Shown here: positions 10,718 to 20,411 of the stretch, piece by piece
Numbering within the stretch: position 1 is the first letter of the stretch
Layout: each line of letters begins with the position of its first letter
NCBI GenBank assembly: GCA_001464915.1
Contig: LNED01000033.1
Span: 62,001-126,000, forward strand
From: Sphingomonadales bacterium Ga0077531
GTDB lineage: Bacteria > Pseudomonadota > Alphaproteobacteria > Sphingomonadales > Sphingomonadaceae
DNA: 64,000 nucleotides
Direction of reading: 5' to 3'
Program-made: the position numbers and the translations under genes
Notes under the pieces: model-generated
Database searches by the model: none
Told to the model about the DNA's origin: nothing
What the model saw: only the letters and a program-made list of their open reading frames with translations

Positions 10718-10740
10718 ATTCTTCTTTGCATTTGAAGAAT
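10718..10740. promoter_or_regulatory. candidate higBA operator (inverted repeat)
   Basis: ATTCTTC-TTTGCATTT-GAAGAAT perfect 7-bp arms, immediately upstream of higB start at 10711. Confidence 0.55.
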
Positions 10741-10866
10741 ATAGCCAATGAGGCCGCGTCCCACGACAAGCCTCGACTGCTAATCCCCAGACCCGTCGCT
10801 ATTATTCTGATTTATCTTGTGAAAAACTAAGAATTTTCGAACCGCTTTCCTGCGGAATTCGGTCGG

Positions 10867-13062
<2,196 letters not shown>

Positions 13063-13184
13063 GCCCTGCCATATGCGTCCGGTCGGCGCGAATGTGAAGG
13101 GCTGCAAAATTCCGTGGCACGCATCGCCCCGCGATCGGTTATATTACGTGGAAACGGGGCAGGCCCGCAGCAGGAGAACGACCA

Positions 13185-13718
13185 ATGAAGCGGATCATCA
13201 TGGCAGCAGCGGGCGCAATGCTGCTTTCGGGCTGTTCGGGCGGCGGCGATGCCGATGCCAACAGCGATGGCGAAATTACCGCCAAGGAAGTCGCCAAACA
13301 GGCCAAGGCTGAAGGCATCACGCCCGAACCCGGGCTGTACCGCACCACGATGACCATGACCGGGATCGATATTCCCGGCATGCCCCCCGAAATGGCCGAT
13401 CACGGCGCGGGCGCCACCACCACATCGGAAAATTGCCTGACCAAAGAAGACGTCGCCAAAGGCTTGGAAGAGATGATGAAGCAGGGCCAGAACGGTGAAT
13501 GCAGCTATGAAAGCTTCAACCTTAAAGGCGGCAAGATTGACGCTGTGATGCTGTGCAAGACACCCGAAGGCGATGCGCGCATGACCATGAAGGGCACCGC
13601 AACACCCACTTCAACTGATTTCACCGCGACCATGGCAATGGATTTGGGCGAGCAGGGCGAAGGCACAATGGAATTTGCCGCAAAGCAGGAACGGATCGGC
13701 GATTGCCCGGCGAAATAG
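13185..13718 (+). CDS. DUF3617-like lipoprotein with N-terminal EF-hand loop
   Basis: LLSGC lipobox; PGLYRTTMTMTGIDIPGMP..., ENCLT, CSYESFNLKGGKIDAVMLC pattern of DUF3617; DANSDGEITAKE loop. Confidence 0.75.
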   Translation: MKRIIMAAAGAMLLSGCSGGGDADANSDGEITAKEVAKQAKAEGITPEPGLYRTTMTMTGIDIPGMPPEMADHGAGATTTSENCLTKEDVAKGLEEMMKQGQNGECSYESFNLKGGKIDAVMLCKTPEGDARMTMKGTATPTSTDFTATMAMDLGEQGEGTMEFAAKQERIGDCPAK

Positions 13719-13789
13719 CTCCGAAACAGGGCCCTGCCGAATGTGACATTTCAGGGAATGTTCATCCTGCCGATGGCCTAGAGGAGCCT

Positions 13790-14626
13790 ATGGCACTGCT
13801 CCGCTTCATCCCTGAAATGCCACGCCTGCCCGGCCCCTTGGTCGCGGCTGCCACTGCGGCTGGGGCGCAGACGCGTCAGGCCTATGAGGCGAGCGAATTC
13901 GGACGCCGGGTCGCGCTGGCACGCGAAGTCATCCCGCAGGAGCACGAAGCGGGCAAGCCCCGGCTGGTGCGGTTGCTGGGCGAAGCGGCCATCCTGATTG
14001 AGCCGCTGCGCCGCTCGCGCCGCCCGAAACTGGCCATCGCAGCCAGCGCCAATCCGCAGACGGTGATGATCCTGCCCGGTTTCGCCACGCGCCCGGGCCG
14101 GATGCGCTATCTCGCCCAGCAACTGGAGGCGGCGGGCCATATCGCCAAACGTTGGGGGCAGGGCCGCAACTGGGGGCCGAAACCCGATACGTTTGATCAG
14201 GTCGAGGCACGGATGCTCGATCTCCATGCCCGCCACGGGCGCCCGGTGGTGCTGATCGGCTGGAGCCTTGGCGGATTGTACGCGCGCGAACTGGCCAAGC
14301 GTCAGCCGCATGCGGTCGCTAAGGTGATCACGATGGGGTCGCCATTCTCGGGCTCCCCGCGCGCCAATAACGTCTGGCGCGCTTATCAATTCATCACTGG
14401 CCATTCGGTCGACGCTCCGCCGGTCGAGGCTGAGCTGGCGGTCAAACCGCCGGTTGAAACGGTCGCCCTGTGGAGCGCCAATGATGGTGCGATTGCCCCG
14501 CGCTGCGCGGCGGGCCGTCCGGGTGAGCGTGACCGGGCGATTGCGGTGCGCTGCACACACCTTGGCTTTACCTATGATCCGCAGGTGATCGCCACCTTGC
14601 TGGCAGAGCTTGAAGCCACCCGCTGA
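13790..14626 (+). CDS. alpha/beta hydrolase (lipase-like)
   Basis: GWSLGGLYARELAKRQP nucleophile elbow; start at MALLRFIPEMP. Confidence 0.8.
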   Translation: MALLRFIPEMPRLPGPLVAAATAAGAQTRQAYEASEFGRRVALAREVIPQEHEAGKPRLVRLLGEAAILIEPLRRSRRPKLAIAASANPQTVMILPGFATRPGRMRYLAQQLEAAGHIAKRWGQGRNWGPKPDTFDQVEARMLDLHARHGRPVVLIGWSLGGLYARELAKRQPHAVAKVITMGSPFSGSPRANNVWRAYQFITGHSVDAPPVEAELAVKPPVETVALWSANDGAIAPRCAAGRPGERDRAIAVRCTHLGFTYDPQVIATLLAELEATR

Positions 14627-14693
14627 CAGCGCCGGTTTGCGCAAATTGTCGAGGGCGCTTTCCTTTTGCGAAACCCCGGTTACATTGTGCACT

Positions 14694-14706
14694 GCACCTA
14701 AGGTGC
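14694..14706. promoter_or_regulatory. palindrome upstream of ATP-grasp/alpha-E operon
   Basis: GCACCT-A-AGGTGC perfect palindrome ending just before the 14708 start. Confidence 0.35.
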
Positions 14707-14707
14707 G

Positions 14708-16150
14708 ATGCGGGGGTCGATGAGCGCGGGCAGCAGCAATTTTGACGAGATGTTCGACGGCAGCGGCCAGACCCGGCCTGCCTATGATGAATATTGCCGT
14801 TGGTACAACGAACAGCCGGCCGAATTCCTCAAGCGCAAAAACCGGGAGGCGGATGACAGTTTCCGCCGCACCGGGATTACCTTCAACGTCTATGGCGAAG
14901 ACGCGGCCGAAGAACGGCTGATCCCGTTCGACATGGTGCCGCGCATCATCACCGCGAACGAATGGCGCAAGGTATCGCGCGGGATCGAACAGCGGGTGAG
15001 GGCGCTCAATTCGTTCCTGTACGATCTGTATCACCGGCAGGAAATCGTCCGCGCGGGCCGTCTGCCCGAGCGGTTGCTGCGCAAGAATGATGCGTGGCTG
15101 GCCAACATGGTCGGCTTTACCCCACCGGGCGGGATCTACACCCACATCGTCGGGATCGATCTGGTGCGCACCGGGCCGGATGAATTTTTCGTGCTGGAAG
15201 ATAACGCCCGCACGCCGTCGGGCGTTTCGTACATGCTCGAAAACCGCGAAACGATGATGGGGATGTTCCCCGATCTGTTCAGCCGGATCGCGGTGGAAAG
15301 CGTGTCGAACTACCCGCGCCGGCTTGCGCGCAGCCTCGCCGCCTGTGTCCCCCCGGCCTTCACCGGGGGCAAGCCGACCGTCGCGGTGCTGACGCCGGGG
15401 ATCTATAACTCGGCTTATTTCGAGCACGCCTTCCTCGCTGACCAGATGGGGGCGGAACTGGTTGAAGGCAGCGATCTACGCGTCGTGGGCGGCCGGGTGC
15501 AGATGCGCACCACGCTGGGATATAAACCGATCGACGTGCTCTATCGCCGGGTCGATGATGATTACCTCGACCCCCTGACCTTCAATCCGGATTCTGCGCT
15601 GGGCGTGCCGGGGATCATGGATGTGTACCGCGCGGGCGGGATCACCATCGCCAATGCGCCGGGCACCGGGGTGGCCGATGACAAGGCGATTTACAGTTTC
15701 ATGCCCGAAATCGTCGAATTCTACACCGGCGAAAAACCGCTGCTGCCCAATGTCCAGACGTGGCGCTGCGCCGACAAGGACAGCCTTGCTTACGTGCTCG
15801 ATAACTTGGCCGAACTGGTGGTCAAGGAAGTGCATGGATCGGGCGGCTACGGGATGCTGATCGGGCCGACATCATCCAAGCGCGAGATCGCCGCCTTCCG
15901 CGAGAAACTTGTCGCCAAGCCCGATAACTACATCGCGCAGCCGACTTTGGCGCTGTCGACCTGCCCGATCTACACCGCCAAGGGCCTCGCCCCGCGGCAC
16001 CTTGACCTGCGCCCATTCGTTCTGGTCTCGCCCGATGGAATCGACATCACCCCGGGCGGGCTGACGCGGGTGGCGCTGAAAAAGGGATCGCTGGTGGTGA
16101 ACTCGTCGCAAGGCGGGGGCACCAAGGATACGTGGGTGCTGAAAGACTGA
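14708..16150 (+). CDS. circularly permuted ATP-grasp protein (DUF404/DUF407, COG2308-like)
   Basis: GGIYTHIVGIDLVRTGPDEFFVLEDNARTPSGVSYMLENR; VKEVHGSGGYGMLIGP; actual start may be M5 (14720). Confidence 0.92.
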   Translation: MRGSMSAGSSNFDEMFDGSGQTRPAYDEYCRWYNEQPAEFLKRKNREADDSFRRTGITFNVYGEDAAEERLIPFDMVPRIITANEWRKVSRGIEQRVRALNSFLYDLYHRQEIVRAGRLPERLLRKNDAWLANMVGFTPPGGIYTHIVGIDLVRTGPDEFFVLEDNARTPSGVSYMLENRETMMGMFPDLFSRIAVESVSNYPRRLARSLAACVPPAFTGGKPTVAVLTPGIYNSAYFEHAFLADQMGAELVEGSDLRVVGGRVQMRTTLGYKPIDVLYRRVDDDYLDPLTFNPDSALGVPGIMDVYRAGGITIANAPGTGVADDKAIYSFMPEIVEFYTGEKPLLPNVQTWRCADKDSLAYVLDNLAELVVKEVHGSGGYGMLIGPTSSKREIAAFREKLVAKPDNYIAQPTLALSTCPIYTAKGLAPRHLDLRPFVLVSPDGIDITPGGLTRVALKKGSLVVNSSQGGGTKDTWVLKD

Positions 16151-16151
16151 C

Positions 16152-17096
16152 ATGTTAGGCCGCACCGCCCACAGCCTGTTCTGGATGTTCCGCTATCTTG
16201 AGCGGGCCGAGAACACTGCGCGTCTGCTCGAAGCGGCGCTGCGGATGGCGCTGACCCGCGATCTGGTGACGGCGGAGGCGGAATGGCGATCGGTCATCGC
16301 AACGCTCGGCCTGCAACGGGCTTATGAAGCTTTGCATGACGGGTATGACGGCGTGTCGGTCTGGAACTTCGTCCTGCGCGGGCCGTCCAACCCCGGCAAT
16401 GTCCGGCAGATGTTCGGCGCGGTGCGATCCAACGCACGAACCGCGCGGATCAATATCTCGGGCGATGTGTGGGAAGCGGTCAACGAAAACTGGATGAAGC
16501 TTGACGCACTGCTCGTCCGCCCAGTTGGGCAAATGGCGGTGGGTGAAGTGCTGACCGCGATCCGCCGCGCGGGCACGCAGGTGCACGGCGCGTTTGACGG
16601 GTCGATGCTGCGCGATGAAGGCTATCACTTCAGCCGCGCGGGCACTTTCATCGAGCGGGCGGACAGCACAGCGCGCATCCTCGACATGAAGTATTTTCTG
16701 CTGCTGCCGTCACTGTCCTATGTCGGATCGAGCCTTGATACCGGGCAGTGGGAACAGGTGCTGCGATCGGTCGCCGGCGCGCGGGTTTATAGCTGGCTTA
16801 ACGCCGGGCAGATCGAAGCGCGCGGGATCGTGGAATTCGTGGTGCTGGATGACCGCTTCCCGCGCAGTCTGGCGTTTTGTCGCAATGCGCTGCGCGATAA
16901 CCTTGCCGCGCTCGCCCGGATGCACGGGGTCGAAGGGCGCAGCAATGTCCTGATGCGTGATGCTGATACGCGAATCAGCCATCTGTGCGTCGATCAGATT
17001 TTCGAAGCTGGGCTGCACGAATTCCTGATCGATTTCCTAAACCGCAACGCCGCCATCGCGCAGGCGGTTGCGCAGGATTACCGGTTCCACACATGA
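16152..17096 (+). CDS. alpha-E domain-containing protein (DUF403, COG2307-like)
   Basis: MLGRTAHSLFWMFRYLERAENTARLLEA and GTFIERADSTARILDMKY. Confidence 0.92.
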   Translation: MLGRTAHSLFWMFRYLERAENTARLLEAALRMALTRDLVTAEAEWRSVIATLGLQRAYEALHDGYDGVSVWNFVLRGPSNPGNVRQMFGAVRSNARTARINISGDVWEAVNENWMKLDALLVRPVGQMAVGEVLTAIRRAGTQVHGAFDGSMLRDEGYHFSRAGTFIERADSTARILDMKYFLLLPSLSYVGSSLDTGQWEQVLRSVAGARVYSWLNAGQIEARGIVEFVVLDDRFPRSLAFCRNALRDNLAALARMHGVEGRSNVLMRDADTRISHLCVDQIFEAGLHEFLIDFLNRNAAIAQAVAQDYRFHT

Positions 17097-17965
17097 GCAA
17101 CATGAAACTCTCGATCCGGCACACCACGCATTATGCTTTTGCCCAGCCGGTGGTTCACGCGCTGCAACGGTTGCGCCTGACGCCGAAGGCCACGCAAGGC
17201 CAGCGGATCATCGATTGGTCGATGACGTTCGACAACGCCCATGCCGAACTGGAATATGACGATCAGCATTTCAACCACGTCACGTTGATCGGGCTGGCCC
17301 CCGGCGCGCGAGAGGTGACGGTGACGTGTCAGGGCACCGTGGAGACCGACGACAATGCCGGGGTGATCGGCCGCCATTCGGGCCATCTGCCCTTGTGGAG
17401 CTTCCTGCGGCAAACCCCGTTAACCCGCCCCGGCGCGAAACTGCGTGGGTTGCTGCGCGAGGTGTCGGGGCCAATTGACACCGTGCCGCTCGATTTCCTG
17501 CACGCGCTATCGGGCCTGATCCGCGACCGGATTACATATGAAACCGGGCGCACCCATTCCGCCACCACCGCCGAAGAAGCGGTCGGCCACGGCGCGGGTG
17601 TGTGTCAGGATCACGCGCATATCTTTATCAGCGCAGCGCGGGCGAGCGGGATACCGGCGCGTTATGTCAGCGGTTACCTGATGATGGACGACCGGATCGA
17701 ACAGGAAGCCACTCACGCCTGGGCCGAAGCACACGTCGAAGGGCTGGGCTGGGTCGGGTTCGATGTCTCCAACGGGATCAGCCCTGATCCGCGCTATGTC
17801 CGCGTGGCGACGGGGAGCGATTACCGCGATGCCGCGCCTGTCACCGGGATCAGCGTGGGCGCCGCCGCAGCCGAAATGCTGACCGTGGGGGTCGCGGTGA
17901 AATCGCACTCCCAATCCCAATCCCAAACGCAATCTGGTCAACAGCAGGATCAGTCCACGCAGTAA
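17093..17965 (+). CDS. transglutaminase-like cysteine protease-fold protein (COG1305-like)
   Basis: MKLSIRHTTHYAF N-terminal domain; HGAGVCQDHAHIFISAARASGIPARYVSGYL; HAWAEAHVEGLGWVGFD catalytic motifs; ATGA overlap with alpha-E gene. Confidence 0.92.
   Translation: MSNMKLSIRHTTHYAFAQPVVHALQRLRLTPKATQGQRIIDWSMTFDNAHAELEYDDQHFNHVTLIGLAPGAREVTVTCQGTVETDDNAGVIGRHSGHLPLWSFLRQTPLTRPGAKLRGLLREVSGPIDTVPLDFLHALSGLIRDRITYETGRTHSATTAEEAVGHGAGVCQDHAHIFISAARASGIPARYVSGYLMMDDRIEQEATHAWAEAHVEGLGWVGFDVSNGISPDPRYVRVATGSDYRDAAPVTGISVGAAAAEMLTVGVAVKSHSQSQSQTQSGQQQDQSTQ
17909..17926 (+). repeat. (TCCCAA)x3 direct repeat encoding Ser-Gln tail
   Basis: TCC CAA TCC CAA TCC CAA in the transglutaminase C-terminal codons. 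Confidence 0.85.
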
Positions 17966-18048
17966 CCCGCACTGCGTGAATCCCGGCCTTTGCGCGCCGC
18001 CGCGCTTCAGTATAGGGCGACCGCTCGGCGGAGAGAGAGGATGACGGC

Positions 18049-18795
18049 ATGACGTATTGCGTTGGGATGGTGCTGGATCGCGGGCTGGTGCTGATGAGCG
18101 ACACCCGCACCAATTCGGGCGTCGACAACATCTCTACCTTTCGCAAGCTGTTCCATTGGAGCGTGCCGGGCGAACGCATGATCGCGGTGATGACGGCGGG
18201 CAATCTGGCCACCACACAGGCGGTCGTCAGCCAGCTTGAAGAACGCACCAAGGCCCCGAGTGAACGCGACAATGCGTTGCTTAAAGGCCCGACCATGTTT
18301 CAGGTTGTCACTGAAATCGGGCGTCTGCTGCGCACCACGATCGAATCCGCGCAGGCCGTCAATGGCGATAGCGGCAAGGGCCGGTTTACCGCGACCATGA
18401 TCGTCGCCGGGCAAATTGCGGGCATGCAGCCGCGCCTGTTCATGATCTATCCCGAAGGCAATTTCATCGAAGCCAGCTGGGACACGCCGTTCTTCCAGAT
18501 TGGCGAGACCAAATATGGCCGCCCGATCCTGATCCGCGGGTATGACCGCGACATGAGTTTTGAAGACGCGGTCAAACTGTTGATGGTGAGTTTCGATTCC
18601 ACCTTGAAGGCGAACCTGTCGGTCGGCCTGCCGCTCGATCTGCTGGTAATCGGCAAGGACGCTTTCGCGCCAAGCCACGAACACCGGGTCACAGGCGAAG
18701 ATCCATATTTCGACACGATCTCATCGGGTTGGGGCAATGCACTTAAATCAGCGTTCCACTCGCTCCCACCTTACGTTTTTGCTGAAAACGACTAA
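18049..18795 (+). CDS. Anbu-type proteasome-like peptidase (COG3484)
   Basis: MTYCVGMVLDRGLVLMSDTRTNSGVDNISTFRKLF, Ntn-hydrolase N-terminus with Thr after Met; 248 aa; linked to ATP-grasp/alpha-E/transglutaminase genes. Confidence 0.92.
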   Translation: MTYCVGMVLDRGLVLMSDTRTNSGVDNISTFRKLFHWSVPGERMIAVMTAGNLATTQAVVSQLEERTKAPSERDNALLKGPTMFQVVTEIGRLLRTTIESAQAVNGDSGKGRFTATMIVAGQIAGMQPRLFMIYPEGNFIEASWDTPFFQIGETKYGRPILIRGYDRDMSFEDAVKLLMVSFDSTLKANLSVGLPLDLLVIGKDAFAPSHEHRVTGEDPYFDTISSGWGNALKSAFHSLPPYVFAEND

Positions 18796-18852
18796 CCTCG
18801 GATCGGGATCAAGGTCCACTTCGGAGGGAAATACCTAAGTATTTTCAACGAG

Positions 18853-19557
18853 ATGATTCTTACCGGATATGGTAAATCCTCCGGATTGGCGGCGCTACTG
18901 CGTGAGGCCGAGGGAGTCTTGTGCAAAGTCAAGCACATGAACCGCAAAGCAACCCTCCACTTCATCGATTCCTGCAGCCGTCAGCGCGCTGAATTAGCCC
19001 GTGTGGGCTTTGCGCTTGGCCACCATTGCGAGGTTTACGGCGATCTGTCCGAACTCGCCGTGCACCCGCCGCGCGAAGGGATCATCATCGCGCGCGATAC
19101 CGCCGAAGATGGCGGCGTGGGGATGATCCTTGAACGGCTGGGGCGGCTGGGCATCTGGTTGCCGTTGATCGCGGTCGAAGTGCAGCCGCGCCCCGCCCGG
19201 ATTGTCGAGGCGATCAAGACGGGCGCACTCGATTACCTCGCCCTGCCGCTTGATCCGGAACGCTTTACCCGCTGCCTGTTGCGGATTGAGAAGGAAGCCG
19301 AACAATTCGGCGCGGCCCGCCGCCGCATGATTGAAGCGCGCGACCGCATCTCCACCTTGTCGGCGCGCGAACGTGAAGTGCTCGATTGGCTGGCCGAAGG
19401 CAGCAGCAACAAGGCGATTGCGCGCGAACTCGATATCAGCCCGCGCACGGTGGAAATCCATCGCGCCAACATGATGACCAAACTCGGCGCCCGTCACGCG
19501 GCCGAAGCGGTGCGATTGAAATTGGAGGCGAAGCTGGAACCCAAGCTGCGGGCTTAG
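18853..19557 (+). CDS. LuxR/FixJ-type transcriptional regulator with degenerate receiver domain
   Basis: LSAREREVLDWLAEGSSNKAIARELDISPRTVEIHRANMMTKLGARHAAEAVR LuxR HTH; true start may be M at 18937. Confidence 0.85.
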   Translation: MILTGYGKSSGLAALLREAEGVLCKVKHMNRKATLHFIDSCSRQRAELARVGFALGHHCEVYGDLSELAVHPPREGIIIARDTAEDGGVGMILERLGRLGIWLPLIAVEVQPRPARIVEAIKTGALDYLALPLDPERFTRCLLRIEKEAEQFGAARRRMIEARDRISTLSAREREVLDWLAEGSSNKAIARELDISPRTVEIHRANMMTKLGARHAAEAVRLKLEAKLEPKLRA

Positions 19558-19567
19558 GGCAAACACA

Positions 19568-19591
19568 GGCGGCGCAAAGTGCTGCGCCGCC
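19568..19591. terminator. bidirectional hairpin between convergent genes
   Basis: GGCGGCGCA-AAGTGC-TGCGCCGCC perfect 9-bp stem between stops of the regulator and the extensin-like gene. Confidence 0.6.
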
Positions 19592-20311
19592 CTAACGGCA
19601 GAAGGTCGCGCCGCTGCCTTCCAGATGGAAATGATCCTTGTGCGCGGCGTTGTATTCTGGGCCGAGCACAGTGCCGAACCGCTTGCACGCGCTCGTGTGC
19701 ACCACCCGTAGAAATTCGCGCGTCGCCGCATTGCCGCCGTCCCAATCGCGGGTGAGCACGATCCGGCGGCCATCGGCGAGGACAAAGCCCGATACGTCGA
19801 TCGCCTCGGCCCGCGAATGGGCGGAGCGGCGCTCGGTTCCGGCGACATTGCGGCAGGCGTAACTGCCCATCGTCTCGATCCGGGCGACCGGGCTGCCGAG
19901 GATCTGCCGCGCGGCGCGATCAACACCAAATCGCGCCCAATCGTTGAAGGATTTGGCTACACTGCACCGCACCGGGCCAAGGTTGCTGATCGTCAGCGGC
20001 GAACGGTCGCCCGCCAGCGCCATCAGTTGCACCGTGCCCAATTTGTTACATCCGGGCGCGGCATAGGTATCGGGCAGGGGATCGAACCGCGCGCCGCTGC
20101 CGCCAAGATCGGCAAGACAGCTCGCATCCTCAGGCCGGGTGGCATAGCTTTGCGGGGCCGAAGTGACACGGGTGGCTGGCGCACGGGCCGATTGGCTTGC
20201 TGAGCCGGGGGCCGCGCCGCTGCTGCCGCCGGGAACCAGCGAACCGCATCCGGCCAGCGCCATTCCGACCGCTAGCAGCGTCAATCCGCGGAGAGTTGCC
20301 TTGGCCATCAT
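19592..20311 (-). CDS. extensin-like family lipoprotein
   Basis: Lipobox AGCG; C-terminal ACRNVAGTERRSAHSRAEAIDVSGFVLADGRRI...HKDHFHLE extensin-like C-terminal domain. Confidence 0.85.
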   Translation of the reverse strand: MMAKATLRGLTLLAVGMALAGCGSLVPGGSSGAAPGSASQSARAPATRVTSAPQSYATRPEDASCLADLGGSGARFDPLPDTYAAPGCNKLGTVQLMALAGDRSPLTISNLGPVRCSVAKSFNDWARFGVDRAARQILGSPVARIETMGSYACRNVAGTERRSAHSRAEAIDVSGFVLADGRRIVLTRDWDGGNAATREFLRVVHTSACKRFGTVLGPEYNAAHKDHFHLEGSGATFCR

Positions 20312-20411
20312 GACTAAGGTTTATCGCCGATAAATGGTTAACAGTCCGGAAACGAATGGGGCGAGGCGATGCTTTACCGCGCCCCAGGGGAAATTGCGCG
20401 GTGCGGCGGTC

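Noticed and set aside
13778-15427. 549-aa minus-strand ORF over hydrolase and ATP-grasp genes
   Set aside because: Shadow ORF; low-complexity composition and no recognisable domain; real genes on the plus strand
17093-17965. Idea that the (TCCCAA)x3 repeat is a mobile-element footprint
   Set aside because: Short, in frame and confined to the last codons; better explained as a coding microsatellite
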